64,000 nt of DNA, taken from Rhizobium sp. WSM4643. GTDB taxonomy: Bacteria; Pseudomonadota; Alphaproteobacteria; Rhizobiales; Rhizobiaceae. The position numbers and the translations under genes are program-made. Below, piece after piece: positions 17,518 to 26,187 of the stretch (the first letter of the stretch is position 1; every line of letters starts with the position of its first letter). Under the pieces are notes generated by a model, which searched no databases, was not told the DNA's origin, and saw only the letters and a program-made list of their open reading frames with translations. The stretch is from the NCBI RefSeq assembly GCF_025152745.1, contig NZ_CP104041.1, positions 1 through 64,000 of the forward strand, given 5' to 3'.

Positions 17518-18279
17518 TCACGCGTAGCGAACCTCCACGCCCAGCTTGTCCAGCCGGTGGCGAATGCTGTGCGGCATGTTGCTGTCCGTGATGATCAGAT
17601 CGACGCGCGATAGTGAGAAGGCTTTGGAGGAAGCGCCGATGTCGAATTTGCTCGAATCCGCCACGAGGACGACACGCCGGGCCATGCGAACCAGGTTGCG
17701 CTTGGTCCGCGCCACGTCCTCGGAGACATCGACGACATCGAAGGCCTGATCGATCGCGTGGGCGCCGACAAAAGCCTGGTGGGCGACGAGGCCGCCGACC
17801 GCCTTGTCGGAGTCCTGTACGATCGTGCTCACGGTACTGGGAAACACGCGGCCGCCGATCATGTGCACGTCGAGCCCTGGCCGGTACATCAGATGCTGGG
17901 CGATGTTCATTGCCGTTGTCGCAACCACGACGTTGTTGACCGGTGGCATCTGCATGGCCACCTGCAGCAGCGTCGAACCGCTGTCGAAGACGATCGACTG
18001 ATTGTCGATGATCTGTCGCGCAGCCATCTGGGCGATGCGTCGCTTCGCATCGAAATTGCGTTGCATGCGTTCCTCGAAGGCCGCTGCCGGCGAGTCGGAT
18101 GGCAGGGCGATTGCACCGCCATGCGTTTTGATCAGCTGCTTCTTGGCGTCCATGATTTCGAGATCGGAGCGGATCGTCACTTCCGAGACCTTGAAGAATT
18201 CCGCGAGCTGGCGGGTGCGTGCCTGACCGACCCGTTGAAGTTCCAGCATGATCTGCTGCCGCCTCTGTTCTGCAAGCAT
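17518..18279 (-). CDS. DeoR-family transcription regulator
   Basis: This sugar-phosphate-responsive repressor has 253 residues when started at 18279 (MLAEQRRQQIM), the usual family N terminus. An ATG at 18312 would add 11 residues but has no ribosome site. The HTH is at about 20-42 (TRQLAEFFKVSEVTIRSDLEIMD), followed by the family's K-THGGA motif (about 52-58) and the sugar-isomerase-like effector domain with IFDSGSTLLQVA near 96-107. It is divergent from the aldolase-kinase-transporter genes that start at 18527. Repeated AAAAACGAAAG motifs between them are likely its binding sites. Confidence 0.88.
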   Translation of the reverse strand: MLAEQRRQQIMLELQRVGQARTRQLAEFFKVSEVTIRSDLEIMDAKKQLIKTHGGAIALPSDSPAAAFEERMQRNFDAKRRIAQMAARQIIDNQSIVFDSGSTLLQVAMQMPPVNNVVVATTAMNIAQHLMYRPGLDVHMIGGRVFPSTVSTIVQDSDKAVGGLVAHQAFVGAHAIDQAFDVVDVSEDVARTKRNLVRMARRVVLVADSSKFDIGASSKAFSLSRVDLIITDSNMPHSIRHRLDKLGVEVRYA

Positions 18280-18322
18280 ATGTGATCCCGACCTGTCGCG
18301 TTTTGCGACCATATGACTTTTG

Positions 18323-18428
18323 AAAAACGAAAGTTCGCCCGCCTTATCCTGCGGCTCGTGCTATAAAAAATAGCCGCATGATGACGAAAATGCACGTCAA
18401 AAATTCGTCATCCACGTAAAAACGAAAG
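18323..18428. promoter_or_regulatory. Repeated operator-like motifs between deoR-type and aldolase genes
   Basis: The 11-mer AAAAACGAAAG occurs at 18323-18333 and again at 18418-18428. Between them, GATGACGAA (18380-18388) and TTCGTCATC (18404-18412) form a perfect 9-bp inverted repeat. CGAAA/TTTCG-centred repeats are common in DeoR-family operators, so repression of both directions is likely. Confidence 0.5.
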
Positions 18429-18526
18429 AAATCGAAATATTGAATATTTGTTTGTTTTCGAGTTAGGGTTTCCTCAGCATCGGCGCCAGCAATCGTAAAG
18501 CCGGCAATCACAAAGGAAATATCGCC

Positions 18527-19327
18527 ATGGGTCTCGGAACCAAAGTCCGCCTCGCACGCCTGTTCTCGAACCCATCGGGTCATCTGTTCGGAGGCGCCGT
18601 CGATCATTTTGTCGGTTATGGCAATGTGCGTGAGGGCGGGCTTGCCGACCTGCCGGGTGCGCTGAGACGCGTCATGGCGGGAGGCCCCGACTATATCAGT
18701 ATCCAGCCCGGCGCGGCGCGCCACCTCTGGTCGGAATATGCCGGAAAGGCAGCGCTCGTCATTCAGGGCGGTTGCTTCACCGCCGACGACCGCATTCGCC
18801 AGCTCATTGCGACCCCGGAAGACGCGGTGCGTTATGGTGCGGACGCTCTGGCTGTCGCCATTCCCGTGCGCGGCGCCACCGAAGGAGAGTATATCCGCTG
18901 GCTCACCGATACGGTCAACGCCGCCGCCCGCTTCGAGATGCCGGTCGTCGCCCATGTCTATCCCCGCGATTTTTCCGACGGCGGCAAGATCGTGTTCACC
19001 CCGGATGAGATTGCCTATGCGGTGCGCATCGGCTTCGAGGCCGGCGTCGATGTGATCAAGGTCGGCTACACCGGCGATTTCGAGTCCTTCCGCGAGACCG
19101 TTGCGACCTGCCCGATTCCGGTCGTGATCGCCGGCGGCCCGAAGACCGATACGCTGCTTGGAGCGCTCGTCCAAACGTCGGAAGCATTGCGCGCCGGGGC
19201 CAAAGGCGCGGTCGTCGGTCGCAACCTCTGGGGTCACGGCGATACGACCATGGCCGCACGCGCCTTCAAGCTCGTCATTCATAAGGGGATGACGCCGGAG
19301 GATGCGCTGGCGGCGGCCGGTGCTTGA
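18527..19327 (+). CDS. Class I aldolase of the DeoC/LacD/LsrF family
   Basis: This 266-residue TIM-barrel aldolase resembles archaeal-type class I fructose-bisphosphate aldolase and LsrF. The Schiff-base lysine is most likely that in DVIKVGYTGDF (about 182-192). IAGGPKTDT (about 202-210) is the phosphate-binding loop and VIQGGCFTADD (about 80-90) an active-site strand. AAAGGAAAT lies ahead of the ATG. It is directly followed by a PfkB kinase (3-base gap), so the kinase probably makes the phosphorylated ketose that this enzyme splits. Similar aldolase-kinase pairs occur in tagatose, sulfosugar and autoinducer-2 pathways; nothing here picks one of them. Confidence 0.82.
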   Translation: MGLGTKVRLARLFSNPSGHLFGGAVDHFVGYGNVREGGLADLPGALRRVMAGGPDYISIQPGAARHLWSEYAGKAALVIQGGCFTADDRIRQLIATPEDAVRYGADALAVAIPVRGATEGEYIRWLTDTVNAAARFEMPVVAHVYPRDFSDGGKIVFTPDEIAYAVRIGFEAGVDVIKVGYTGDFESFRETVATCPIPVVIAGGPKTDTLLGALVQTSEALRAGAKGAVVGRNLWGHGDTTMAARAFKLVIHKGMTPEDALAAAGA

Positions 19328-19330
19328 GAC

Positions 19331-20266
19331 GTGTCGCGCCCTTTCCAGGTTCTGGGCTTCGGCGCCCTGGCCATCGATGACATCATCTATGTCGATCGGG
19401 GGCTGACGGCCGGCAAGGGGAAGGTGACGAAGCGTGCCACGGACCATGGCGGCAACGTGGCGACGGCCCTTGTTGCCGTCGCCCGGCTTGGCGGGCGCGC
19501 CGGCTTCATCGGCTGGCTCGGCGATGAGCGGGCGGCCGATGTGGCGGCCAGCGAGCTCGAGCGCGACGGCGTCGACATATCGCTGGCTCCCCGCCACGCT
19601 GATGCCGCGCCGATCCGCTCGGTGATCACCGTCGGTCCCGACGGCGACCGGTTCATCGCTTATGACGACGATGTGCTGCACGGCACGTCGGATACGCTGC
19701 CCGACGATGTTCTGATGCAGGCTCCGGTGCTGCTGATCGATGGCTACGCCACGCACTCGGAACGGGTCGTGGCGCGCGCACGCGCCTTGGGCCTGGCCGT
19801 GATTGCCGATATCGAATGGACGGTCGGTGCCGCGACCGACCGAATCCTGGCTTTTGCCGATCACCTAGTGCTGCCGCTTGCCTTCGGGCGGGAGTACACC
19901 GGTGAGAGTGATCCCACGATGATCCTGGACAAGCTTTGGTCAAAGGATCGGTCCGCGGTTGTCCTCACTGATGGCGAACGAGGGACCTACCTCCGCCAGA
20001 AAAGCGATGCCACCTGGTGGCATGTGCCGGCGTATCAGGTTCAGGCGGTCGATACGACCGGCGCCGGTGATTGTTTTCACGGTGCCTACGCCCTTGCCCT
20101 CGCGGAGGGGAAGAGCCCGCTTGATTGCACTGCCTATGCCACGGCGGCGGCCGCCATTTCCGTGACCGCACGGGGAGGGCGCAGAGGCCTGCCGGATCAC
20201 CGGACGTGTCTGGCATGGATGGCGGCGGAGAATGCGCCCATGCCGCTCCCGATGCGCCAATCATAA
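19331..20266 (+). CDS. PfkB-family carbohydrate kinase (partner of the aldolase)
   Basis: This is a 311-residue ribokinase-type kinase. The N-terminal signature (GHGGNVATALVAVARLGG-like segment near 38-54) binds substrate, and VDTTGAGDCFHGAYA (about 240-254) holds the catalytic aspartate and ATP-binding glycine turn. The GTG start at 19331 keeps the first strand (FQVLGFGALAIDDIIYV) intact and comes 3 bases after the aldolase stop. The close coupling argues that kinase and aldolase act in series. It shares the PfkB fold with the kinase at 8489, but the two are clearly different paralogues. Confidence 0.88.
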   Translation: MSRPFQVLGFGALAIDDIIYVDRGLTAGKGKVTKRATDHGGNVATALVAVARLGGRAGFIGWLGDERAADVAASELERDGVDISLAPRHADAAPIRSVITVGPDGDRFIAYDDDVLHGTSDTLPDDVLMQAPVLLIDGYATHSERVVARARALGLAVIADIEWTVGAATDRILAFADHLVLPLAFGREYTGESDPTMILDKLWSKDRSAVVLTDGERGTYLRQKSDATWWHVPAYQVQAVDTTGAGDCFHGAYALALAEGKSPLDCTAYATAAAAISVTARGGRRGLPDHRTCLAWMAAENAPMPLPMRQS

Positions 20267-20493
20267 AAGTTACGCGCGATAAAAAATATAGTTCCGCAAA
20301 TAATTTTTAATTTTCTGTAAAATATCTATTTCTTTCAAAGAGATATGCAGATCGTCTGACCGATTACAGCGAGTTTTCCTCGATTCTTTTGTTGACTTTG
20401 AAGCTCAGTCCTGAGCCTTCTTGTCGAAACGATCGGAGATGGCAGGGAGCGCTGTCTGAAGGTGCGATCCGGACCGGTACGGGAGGACGAGAC
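20267..20493. promoter_or_regulatory. AT-rich promoter region before the sugar ATPase gene
   Basis: This 227-base gap is very AT-rich at 20275-20340. A perfect dyad GCTCAG-TC-CTGAGC lies at 20403-20416, just after TTGACT at 20393-20398. The ATPase can thus be expressed separately from the aldolase-kinase pair. Confidence 0.45.
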
Positions 20494-21639
20494 GTGGCTG
20501 TGGTTGTACTCGACAAAATCTGCAAGACCTATGGAAACAGCTACCATGCGATCAAGGATCTGAGCCTGACGATCCATGATGGCGAGTTTCTGATTCTGGT
20601 CGGGCCGTCCGGATGCGGAAAGTCGACCGCTCTGCGCATGATTGCCGGGCTCGAGGAAATCAGCAGCGGAACGTTGAGCATCGGCGGTCAGGACGTCGTG
20701 GATCTCGCGCCCAAGGACCGGGACATTGCCATGGTCTTTCAAAGCTATGCGCTTTATCCGCACATGACCGTCTTCGACAACATTGCCTTTTCGATGAAGC
20801 TGGCCGGAAAAAACAAGGCCGAACGCACCAAGCGCGTGCATGAGATTGCCAAGATCCTGCAGCTGGAGCCCTTGCTGGGCAATAAGCCCGCACAGCTTTC
20901 CGGCGGCCAGCGCCAGCGTGTCGCGATGGGCCGCGCCATGGTCCGCGAGCCCGCGGCATTCCTCATGGACGAACCGCTCTCGAACCTCGATGCGAAGCTG
21001 CGGGTTCAGATGCGGGCGGAGATCGCAAGCCTGCAGAGACAGCTGGGCGTGACGACGATCTACGTGACGCACGACCAGACCGAAGCGCTGACCATGGGCG
21101 ATCGGGTCGCGGTGCTGAAGGGCGGCGTGCTTCAGCAGGTGGATACGCCCAGGGCTCTCTATCACCGGCCGGTCAATGCGTTTGTCGCCGGCTTTATCGG
21201 CTCGCCGTCGATGAACCTTTTCGAAGGGCGTCTGGCGGGCGGGCGGATCCATCTGCCGGGCTTCTCCATTCCCTTGTCCGACGGCGCCACCGAGCGCGCT
21301 CCCGGCCTGTCCGCCTTTGAGGGAAAGGACGTGATCTTTGGGGTCAGGCCCGAGGACCTCTACGACAGCCGGTTGCCGTCAGGCGCCTCCCATCCGACGA
21401 TCCCGGTTGTCGTGAAGTCGATCGAGGAGCTCGGCTCCGAGTTGATCGTGCATTTGAAGATCGATGCGGTCCGGATCGATTCGGGCGACCCCGATGCCGT
21501 CGAAGACCTGAGCGGGGCCGCCAATGCCGTCGCGCGGTTCGAAGCGGTCAGCGCGGTCGAGACGGGCCAATCGATCGATCTGGCCATCGACCCGGCGAAA
21601 CTGCACTTTTTCAATCCTCAAACACATATGGCGCTATGA
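20494..21639 (+). CDS. Sugar ABC transporter ATPase, MalK/UgpC/MsmK type
   Basis: This is a 381-residue importer ATPase. GTG at 20494 is chosen as start because GGGAGGA lies 7 bases ahead and the family's first strand begins there. Walker A GPSGCGKST (about 37-45), Q-loop VFQSYALYPHMTV, signature LSGGQRQRV (about 135-143), Walker B FLMDEPLSNLD (about 154-164) and the switch histidine in YVTHDQTEA are all intact. The C-terminal third is the OB/TOBE regulatory domain. It is the only sugar-type ATPase in the window, and both sugar importers (5389-8470 and 9495-12620) lack one, so it may energise both. Confidence 0.93.
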   Translation: MAVVVLDKICKTYGNSYHAIKDLSLTIHDGEFLILVGPSGCGKSTALRMIAGLEEISSGTLSIGGQDVVDLAPKDRDIAMVFQSYALYPHMTVFDNIAFSMKLAGKNKAERTKRVHEIAKILQLEPLLGNKPAQLSGGQRQRVAMGRAMVREPAAFLMDEPLSNLDAKLRVQMRAEIASLQRQLGVTTIYVTHDQTEALTMGDRVAVLKGGVLQQVDTPRALYHRPVNAFVAGFIGSPSMNLFEGRLAGGRIHLPGFSIPLSDGATERAPGLSAFEGKDVIFGVRPEDLYDSRLPSGASHPTIPVVVKSIEELGSELIVHLKIDAVRIDSGDPDAVEDLSGAANAVARFEAVSAVETGQSIDLAIDPAKLHFFNPQTHMAL

Positions 21640-21772
21640 AGTGAGGAGGGAGAGCCGACACGCCGGTGGCGGTCCGGCCAGAAGACGTCGGCAACGTTCG
21701 ATGTCTTGAAATCATTCCACCCGACGCCGAAACCAGCGTTCATTTTCACTACCCGACCCGAAGGGCTTATCG

Positions 21773-22849
21773 ATGCCAGCAAAACAGGAAAGACGTCTCC
21801 GCATCGGCGTATTGGGAGCGGGCCAGATTGCCCAGGCCGCGCATTTCGAGAGCTGCACCAAGGCAGCCAATGCCGACCTCTATGCGATTTGCGACGTTGC
21901 CGAGGATCTCCGCGAACGGATGGCCATCACCCACCAGGCGGAAAAAACCTATGGCGACTTCGACAGGATGCTGGCCGATCCCGACCTCGATGCGGTGATC
22001 ATCGCGACCGCCGATGCCTTTCACGTCCCGGCTTCCATTCGCGCCCTTCAGGCAGGCAAGCATGTCCTCTGCGAAAAACCCGTCGGTGTCACCATCGAGG
22101 AATGCCTTGAACTGAAGGCTGCAGTCGACACGTCGGGAAAGGTGTTTCAGGTCGGGCATATGAAGCGTTTCGACGCGGGGCTCCAGGCCGCCAAGTCCTT
22201 CATCCGCGATGAAATGGGCGAGATGGTTGCTCTGAAAGCATGGTATTGCGACAGCACGCATCGCTATCCGATGACCGATGCGGTCCAGCCGCTGATCGTC
22301 ACCAGCGCCAATGCGAAGAAACCCTCTACCAATCCGAAGGCCGACCTGCGGCGCTACTACATGCTTGCCCACGGTTGCCATCTGATCGACACGGCACGGT
22401 ATTTCGCCGGCGACATCGTCTCCGTCAACGCTCGTCTGTCCGAGCGCGCCGGCATCTGGTGCTGGTTCGTGGACGTGGAATTTGCCTCCGGCACGCTCGG
22501 CCATCTCGATCTTACCGTCCAGGTGCGCATGGACTGGCACGAAGGCTTTCAGATCTACGGCGAGAACGGCAGCATTTTGGGCAAGACCTATAACCCGTGG
22601 TACTACAAGACCAGCGAGGTGGACATTTTCCGGGAAGCGGACGGTGCCACCCATCGCGTGCTCGGTGCCGACGGCCATTTCTATCGCCGTCAGGTCGAGG
22701 GCTTCGCCCGCACCATTCTGGACGGCACCGCGACGGAAGGCGCCGACATCGATGATGGCCTGGCATCCGTTCGGGCCATGGTCGCCGTCGCGCGTTCCGC
22801 CGAAAGCGGCAAGGCGGTTGCGCTGTCCGACGTCACAGGTGGCGTGTGA
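21773..22849 (+). CDS. Gfo/Idh/MocA-family oxidoreductase (second copy type)
   Basis: This 358-residue NAD(P)-dependent sugar dehydrogenase has a Rossmann motif GVLGAGQIAQ (about 12-21), the CEKPVG motif (about 101-106) with the conserved lysine, and QVGHMKRFDAG (about 124-134) leading into the substrate domain. It is distant from the enzyme at 15176 and not a recent duplicate. Its stop overlaps the start of the following TIM-barrel isomerase, repeating the dehydrogenase-isomerase pairing seen at 15-17 kb. GAAGGGC precedes the ATG. The 133 bases after the ATPase show no gene. Confidence 0.88.
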   Translation: MPAKQERRLRIGVLGAGQIAQAAHFESCTKAANADLYAICDVAEDLRERMAITHQAEKTYGDFDRMLADPDLDAVIIATADAFHVPASIRALQAGKHVLCEKPVGVTIEECLELKAAVDTSGKVFQVGHMKRFDAGLQAAKSFIRDEMGEMVALKAWYCDSTHRYPMTDAVQPLIVTSANAKKPSTNPKADLRRYYMLAHGCHLIDTARYFAGDIVSVNARLSERAGIWCWFVDVEFASGTLGHLDLTVQVRMDWHEGFQIYGENGSILGKTYNPWYYKTSEVDIFREADGATHRVLGADGHFYRRQVEGFARTILDGTATEGADIDDGLASVRAMVAVARSAESGKAVALSDVTGGV

Positions 22850-23694
22850 TGAAGCTCGGTATCTTCGCAAAGACCTTCGAGGGAACGGAACCCTTGACCG
22901 TTCTCAACTCGGTCGCCGGAGCCGGGTTCACCTGCGCACAATACAATATGGCCTGCTCGGGCCTTTTGTCGATGCCGGAGATCATTACGGAGGCCCAGGC
23001 CCGCGCCGTCGGCGAAGCGGCGCGTAGCAGCGGCGTCGAAATCGTTGCCGTTTCGGGCACCTTCAACATGATCCATCCGGATCCCGCCATGCGCGAGGCC
23101 GGCCTTCGCAGATTGGCGACACTGGCGGAGGGCTGCGCCGGCATGTCGACGGCGCTGATCACGCTTTGCACCGGCACACGCGACCCCATCGATCAGTGGA
23201 AGGCGCATGCCGACAACGACACGCCGGAGGCCTGGCGGGATCTCCTCGAGGCTATGGGCGCAGCCATCGAGATCGCCGAGCGCTACGATGTCAATCTCGG
23301 CATCGAGCCCGAGCTTGCCAATGTCGTCAACTCGGCCGAGAAAGCCCATCGGCTGATTGCCGCACTGAAGAGCCCCCGCATCAAGATCGTGCTCGATCCT
23401 GCCAATCTCTTCGAGGTCGCGACGCTGGATAAGCAGCGGAGCATTGTCTCTTCCTCCATCGACCTTCTGGCCGATCGGATCGTCATGGCGCATGCGAAAG
23501 ATCGCAATCCGGACGGAAGTTTTGCGACCGCCGGCAAGGGTGTGCTCGACTACGCGCATTATCTCGGCCGTCTCAAGGCGATCGGCTTTAACGGCAGTCT
23601 CGTCACGCATGGCCTTTCGGCCTCGGAGGCGACCGGTGCGGCAACCTTCCTGAAGAGCAGTCTCGACGGCGAACCTGCGGGGGCAGGAAGATGA
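22846..23694 (+). CDS. Sugar phosphate isomerase/epimerase-like TIM-barrel protein
   Basis: This is a 282-residue AP-endonuclease-2-superfamily barrel. Likely metal ligands are the glutamate in LGIEPELANV (about 152-161), the aspartate in IVLDPANLFEV (about 182-192), the histidine in VMAHAKDRNPDGS (about 209-221) and a C-terminal glutamate. It overlaps the dehydrogenase before it and the hydrolase after it by 4 bases each, so at least four genes here are translated as one coupled unit. The chain dehydrogenase, isomerase, hydrolase, epimerase and ROK kinase looks like a sequential sugar-breakdown route. Confidence 0.82.
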   Translation: MMKLGIFAKTFEGTEPLTVLNSVAGAGFTCAQYNMACSGLLSMPEIITEAQARAVGEAARSSGVEIVAVSGTFNMIHPDPAMREAGLRRLATLAEGCAGMSTALITLCTGTRDPIDQWKAHADNDTPEAWRDLLEAMGAAIEIAERYDVNLGIEPELANVVNSAEKAHRLIAALKSPRIKIVLDPANLFEVATLDKQRSIVSSSIDLLADRIVMAHAKDRNPDGSFATAGKGVLDYAHYLGRLKAIGFNGSLVTHGLSASEATGAATFLKSSLDGEPAGAGR

Positions 23695-24500
23695 AATGGG
23701 CGCAACCGTTCGAAACCAGCGACGGGACCATTCTCAATGTCGATATGTCGGGCGAGGGCGCGTCCGTCATATTCCAGCACGGCCTATGCGGCGACGCTGC
23801 GCAGACCGACGAAGTCTTTCCGCTCGATGCGGGTTTTCGCCGGGTTACGATCGAAGCGCGCGGCCACGGCCATTCCCAAGCCGGCAATCTGGAGCTTTTG
23901 TCGATTGCGACCTCCTGCGATGATATCGCCACCTATATCGAGAAAAATCTTACGCTACCGATCGTGATCGGCGGCATCTCGATGGGCGCGGCGATCGCTT
24001 TGCGTCTCGCGGTCAGGCGGCCCGACCTTGTCAAGGCGCTGATCATTGCAAGGCCGGCCTGGCTGACGGCATCCGCGCCGGAGAATATGGCACCCAACGA
24101 CGAAGTCGGGCGGCTCCTGAAAACTCTGCCGCCGGATGTGGCAAAGACCGCATTCCTCGCCGGGCCGGTTGGCGTGCGGCTCGCCGCCGAGGCGCCGGAC
24201 AATCTGGCCTCGCTTGCCGGCTTTTTCTCCCGCACGCCTTTGGATGTGACCGCCGAACTGCTCACCAGGATTTCCAATGACGGTCCTGATGTGACCGACG
24301 AGGAGGTCGGCAACCTCACCGTGCCGACGCTCATCATCGGCCATGATCGGGACAACATTCATCCTCTGAGCCACGCGCAGGTTCTTGCCGAGCGGATTGC
24401 CGGCGCGCGTTTCGTGCAGATCACATCGAAGACCGAGAGCCGCCCGCAATACGTCGCCGACTTCCGGCTTGCCATGGGCAATTTTCTGAAGGAGCTCTGA
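23691..24500 (+). CDS. Alpha/beta hydrolase
   Basis: This 269-residue hydrolase of the alpha/beta fold shows the oxyanion segment FQHGLCGDA (about 28-36), the nucleophile elbow GGISMGAA (about 93-100, serine 96) and a late-strand acid region IIGHDRDNIHP (about 214-224). The catalytic histidine usually found in a GH motif near residue 245-250 is not evident: that stretch reads QITSKTESRPQYVADF. H217 or H223 could substitute, or activity may be altered. It is translationally coupled to the isomerase before it. It may open a lactone or cleave an ester or glycoside made by the neighbouring dehydrogenase. Confidence 0.75.
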   Translation: MKWAQPFETSDGTILNVDMSGEGASVIFQHGLCGDAAQTDEVFPLDAGFRRVTIEARGHGHSQAGNLELLSIATSCDDIATYIEKNLTLPIVIGGISMGAAIALRLAVRRPDLVKALIIARPAWLTASAPENMAPNDEVGRLLKTLPPDVAKTAFLAGPVGVRLAAEAPDNLASLAGFFSRTPLDVTAELLTRISNDGPDVTDEEVGNLTVPTLIIGHDRDNIHPLSHAQVLAERIAGARFVQITSKTESRPQYVADFRLAMGNFLKEL

Positions 24501-24505
24501 AAACA

Positions 24506-25207
24506 ATGACGCCCCCCTCCAAGACCTGGATCGCCGATCTTCCGAAGGATCGCTTGATTGCCGAATTCTCGGTCTGGTCGGCCGATCTCGTACGTCTGGC
24601 GGCCGATCTGGCGCGTGTCGATTCTCACGTCGACATGCTCCACATCGATGTCGCCGATGGCCATTTCGCGCCGGCCATGTTGTTTTTCCCTGATCTTGTT
24701 GCCGGCGTGCGCAAAGCGTCCTCGCGCCCGATCCACGTTCACCTGATGGTCGCCGACAGCATCCTCCTGTCGCAGATCGAGCAGTTCGCCGATGCGGGCA
24801 GCGACCTGATCAGTCTTCATGTCGAAAACGAAAGCGTCGCCGCCGAGGCTCTGGATCTTCTCGATCGCCGCGGCGTCGCAACCGGCATGGTGCTGAAGGT
24901 CGATACCCCTGTCGAGCGGGTCGAGAAATATGTTTCCCGGCTGCGCTTTGTGACGCTGCTCGGTACGGCGATAGGCGTGAAGGGCCAGGGTCTCGACGAA
25001 AAAGCCGGAGCGCGGCTTCAGCAGGCAAAGCAAATCATTGCCGGCTGCGGCGCGGCGCATCGGATCGTGCTGGCGGCCGACGGCGGCATTCGCGAGCACA
25101 CCGTGCCGCTTCTGCGCCAGTCGGGCGCGGAAACCGTCGTTCTCGGTTCCCTGGCTTTCAATGCGCCATCGCTCGACGAGCGGATGGCATGGCTGCGCGC
25201 ACTCTAA
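24506..25207 (+). CDS. Ribulose-phosphate 3-epimerase family protein
   Basis: This is a 233-residue TIM barrel of the Rpe family, which epimerises C3 of pentulose or hexulose phosphates (allulose-6-phosphate epimerase is a relative). The metal and catalytic motif HIDVADGHFAPAM (about 47-59), VHLMV (about 73-77), the SLHVENE strand and the phosphate-loop AADGGIRE (about 192-199) are visible. The family's usual HIDVMDG reads HIDVADG here. It starts 5 bases after the hydrolase stop. It is probably not the housekeeping Calvin/pentose enzyme but a catabolic paralogue for the operon's sugar. Confidence 0.83.
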   Translation: MTPPSKTWIADLPKDRLIAEFSVWSADLVRLAADLARVDSHVDMLHIDVADGHFAPAMLFFPDLVAGVRKASSRPIHVHLMVADSILLSQIEQFADAGSDLISLHVENESVAAEALDLLDRRGVATGMVLKVDTPVERVEKYVSRLRFVTLLGTAIGVKGQGLDEKAGARLQQAKQIIAGCGAAHRIVLAADGGIREHTVPLLRQSGAETVVLGSLAFNAPSLDERMAWLRAL

Positions 25208-25221
25208 CTCATGGTCTTCAC

Positions 25222-26187
25222 ATGCAGCAGGTTGCCATTGGAATCGACCTCGGCGGGACGCAGGTGCGCGCTGCCCTCGTCGACGAGCAGGGCAGGATCC
25301 TGGCGCGCGCAGCCGAACCAACGGATGCGCTGGCAGGCCCCGACCGCGTGCTCGCCCAAATCTGCGGCCTGACCGATGGACTGCTTGCAGCATTGAACCC
25401 TGCTTCGGTGGTGGGCGTCGGCGTATCTGCTCCGGGCCCGCTCGATACGGTCGCGGGGGTCGCCTCTAATATCCCGACCCTCTCCGGCTTTGTCGATTTT
25501 CCACTGAAGGCGGAATTGCAGAAGCGGTTTCCGTTTCCGGTAGACCTCGAGAACGACGCGATTGCCGCTGCCATCGGCGAGTGGCAGTTCGGAGCCGGCA
25601 AGGGGCTCGATAATCTGGTCTATGTCACCGTGAGCACCGGTATCGGCGGTGGCGTTGTGTCGGATGGCCGCGTCGTGCGCGGTCGCAAAGGCATGGCAGC
25701 CCATGTCGGCCACATGTCGGTCGTGCCGAATGGAGAGCTTTGCCCCTGCGGCAACAGAGGCTGTTTCGAGGCCTACGGATCCGGAACGGCTTTTGCGCGC
25801 CGCGCCCAAATGAGGTCGATAGAAACCTGCGGGACGACGATCGGCAGCGATGGCGGTGCCATCGACAGCCGCAGCGTTTTCGCAGCCGCAAGAGGTGGCG
25901 ATCGGCTCGCAAATCAACTGATTGACGAAGAAGCGGAAATTCTCGGTCGTGGCTTCACCAGCCTGATCCATATCTTCAGCCCCGATATCGTCGTGATGGG
26001 AGGCGGGCTTTCCCACGAGTTCGATCGGCTGCAACCCGGCATTCGAGGCTACATCACGCAATGGGCAATGCCGGCATTCAAGGATGTCAAAGTGGTACTG
26101 GCGGCATTGGACCAGAACTCGGGCCTCGTCGGCGCAGCGGCTCTCGCGTTTCTGACTGGCAAGGTCCCTGCGGTCGATCATCAATAA
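25222..26187 (+). CDS. ROK-family sugar kinase
   Basis: This 321-residue kinase has the ATP-binding GIDLGGTQVRAALVD segment (about 6-20), the substrate motif ENDAIAAAIGEW (about 112-123) with its catalytic aspartate, and the ROK zinc motif beginning with the histidine of GHMSV and running through CPCGNRGC (about 164-181). ATG at 25222 fits the family start; an upstream in-frame extension overlaps the epimerase gene. There is no HTH at the N terminus, so it is an enzyme rather than a NagC-type repressor. It ends the sugar operon and probably phosphorylates a hexose or keto-sugar. Confidence 0.9.
   Translation: MQQVAIGIDLGGTQVRAALVDEQGRILARAAEPTDALAGPDRVLAQICGLTDGLLAALNPASVVGVGVSAPGPLDTVAGVASNIPTLSGFVDFPLKAELQKRFPFPVDLENDAIAAAIGEWQFGAGKGLDNLVYVTVSTGIGGGVVSDGRVVRGRKGMAAHVGHMSVVPNGELCPCGNRGCFEAYGSGTAFARRAQMRSIETCGTTIGSDGGAIDSRSVFAAARGGDRLANQLIDEEAEILGRGFTSLIHIFSPDIVVMGGGLSHEFDRLQPGIRGYITQWAMPAFKDVKVVLAALDQNSGLVGAAALAFLTGKVPAVDHQ

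Noticed and set aside
18527..20266. Sulfoquinovose (YihT/YihV-like) assignment for the aldolase-kinase pair
   Set aside because: The fold families fit, but no sulfosugar isomerase, reductase or exporter is present and no diagnostic residues could be checked.
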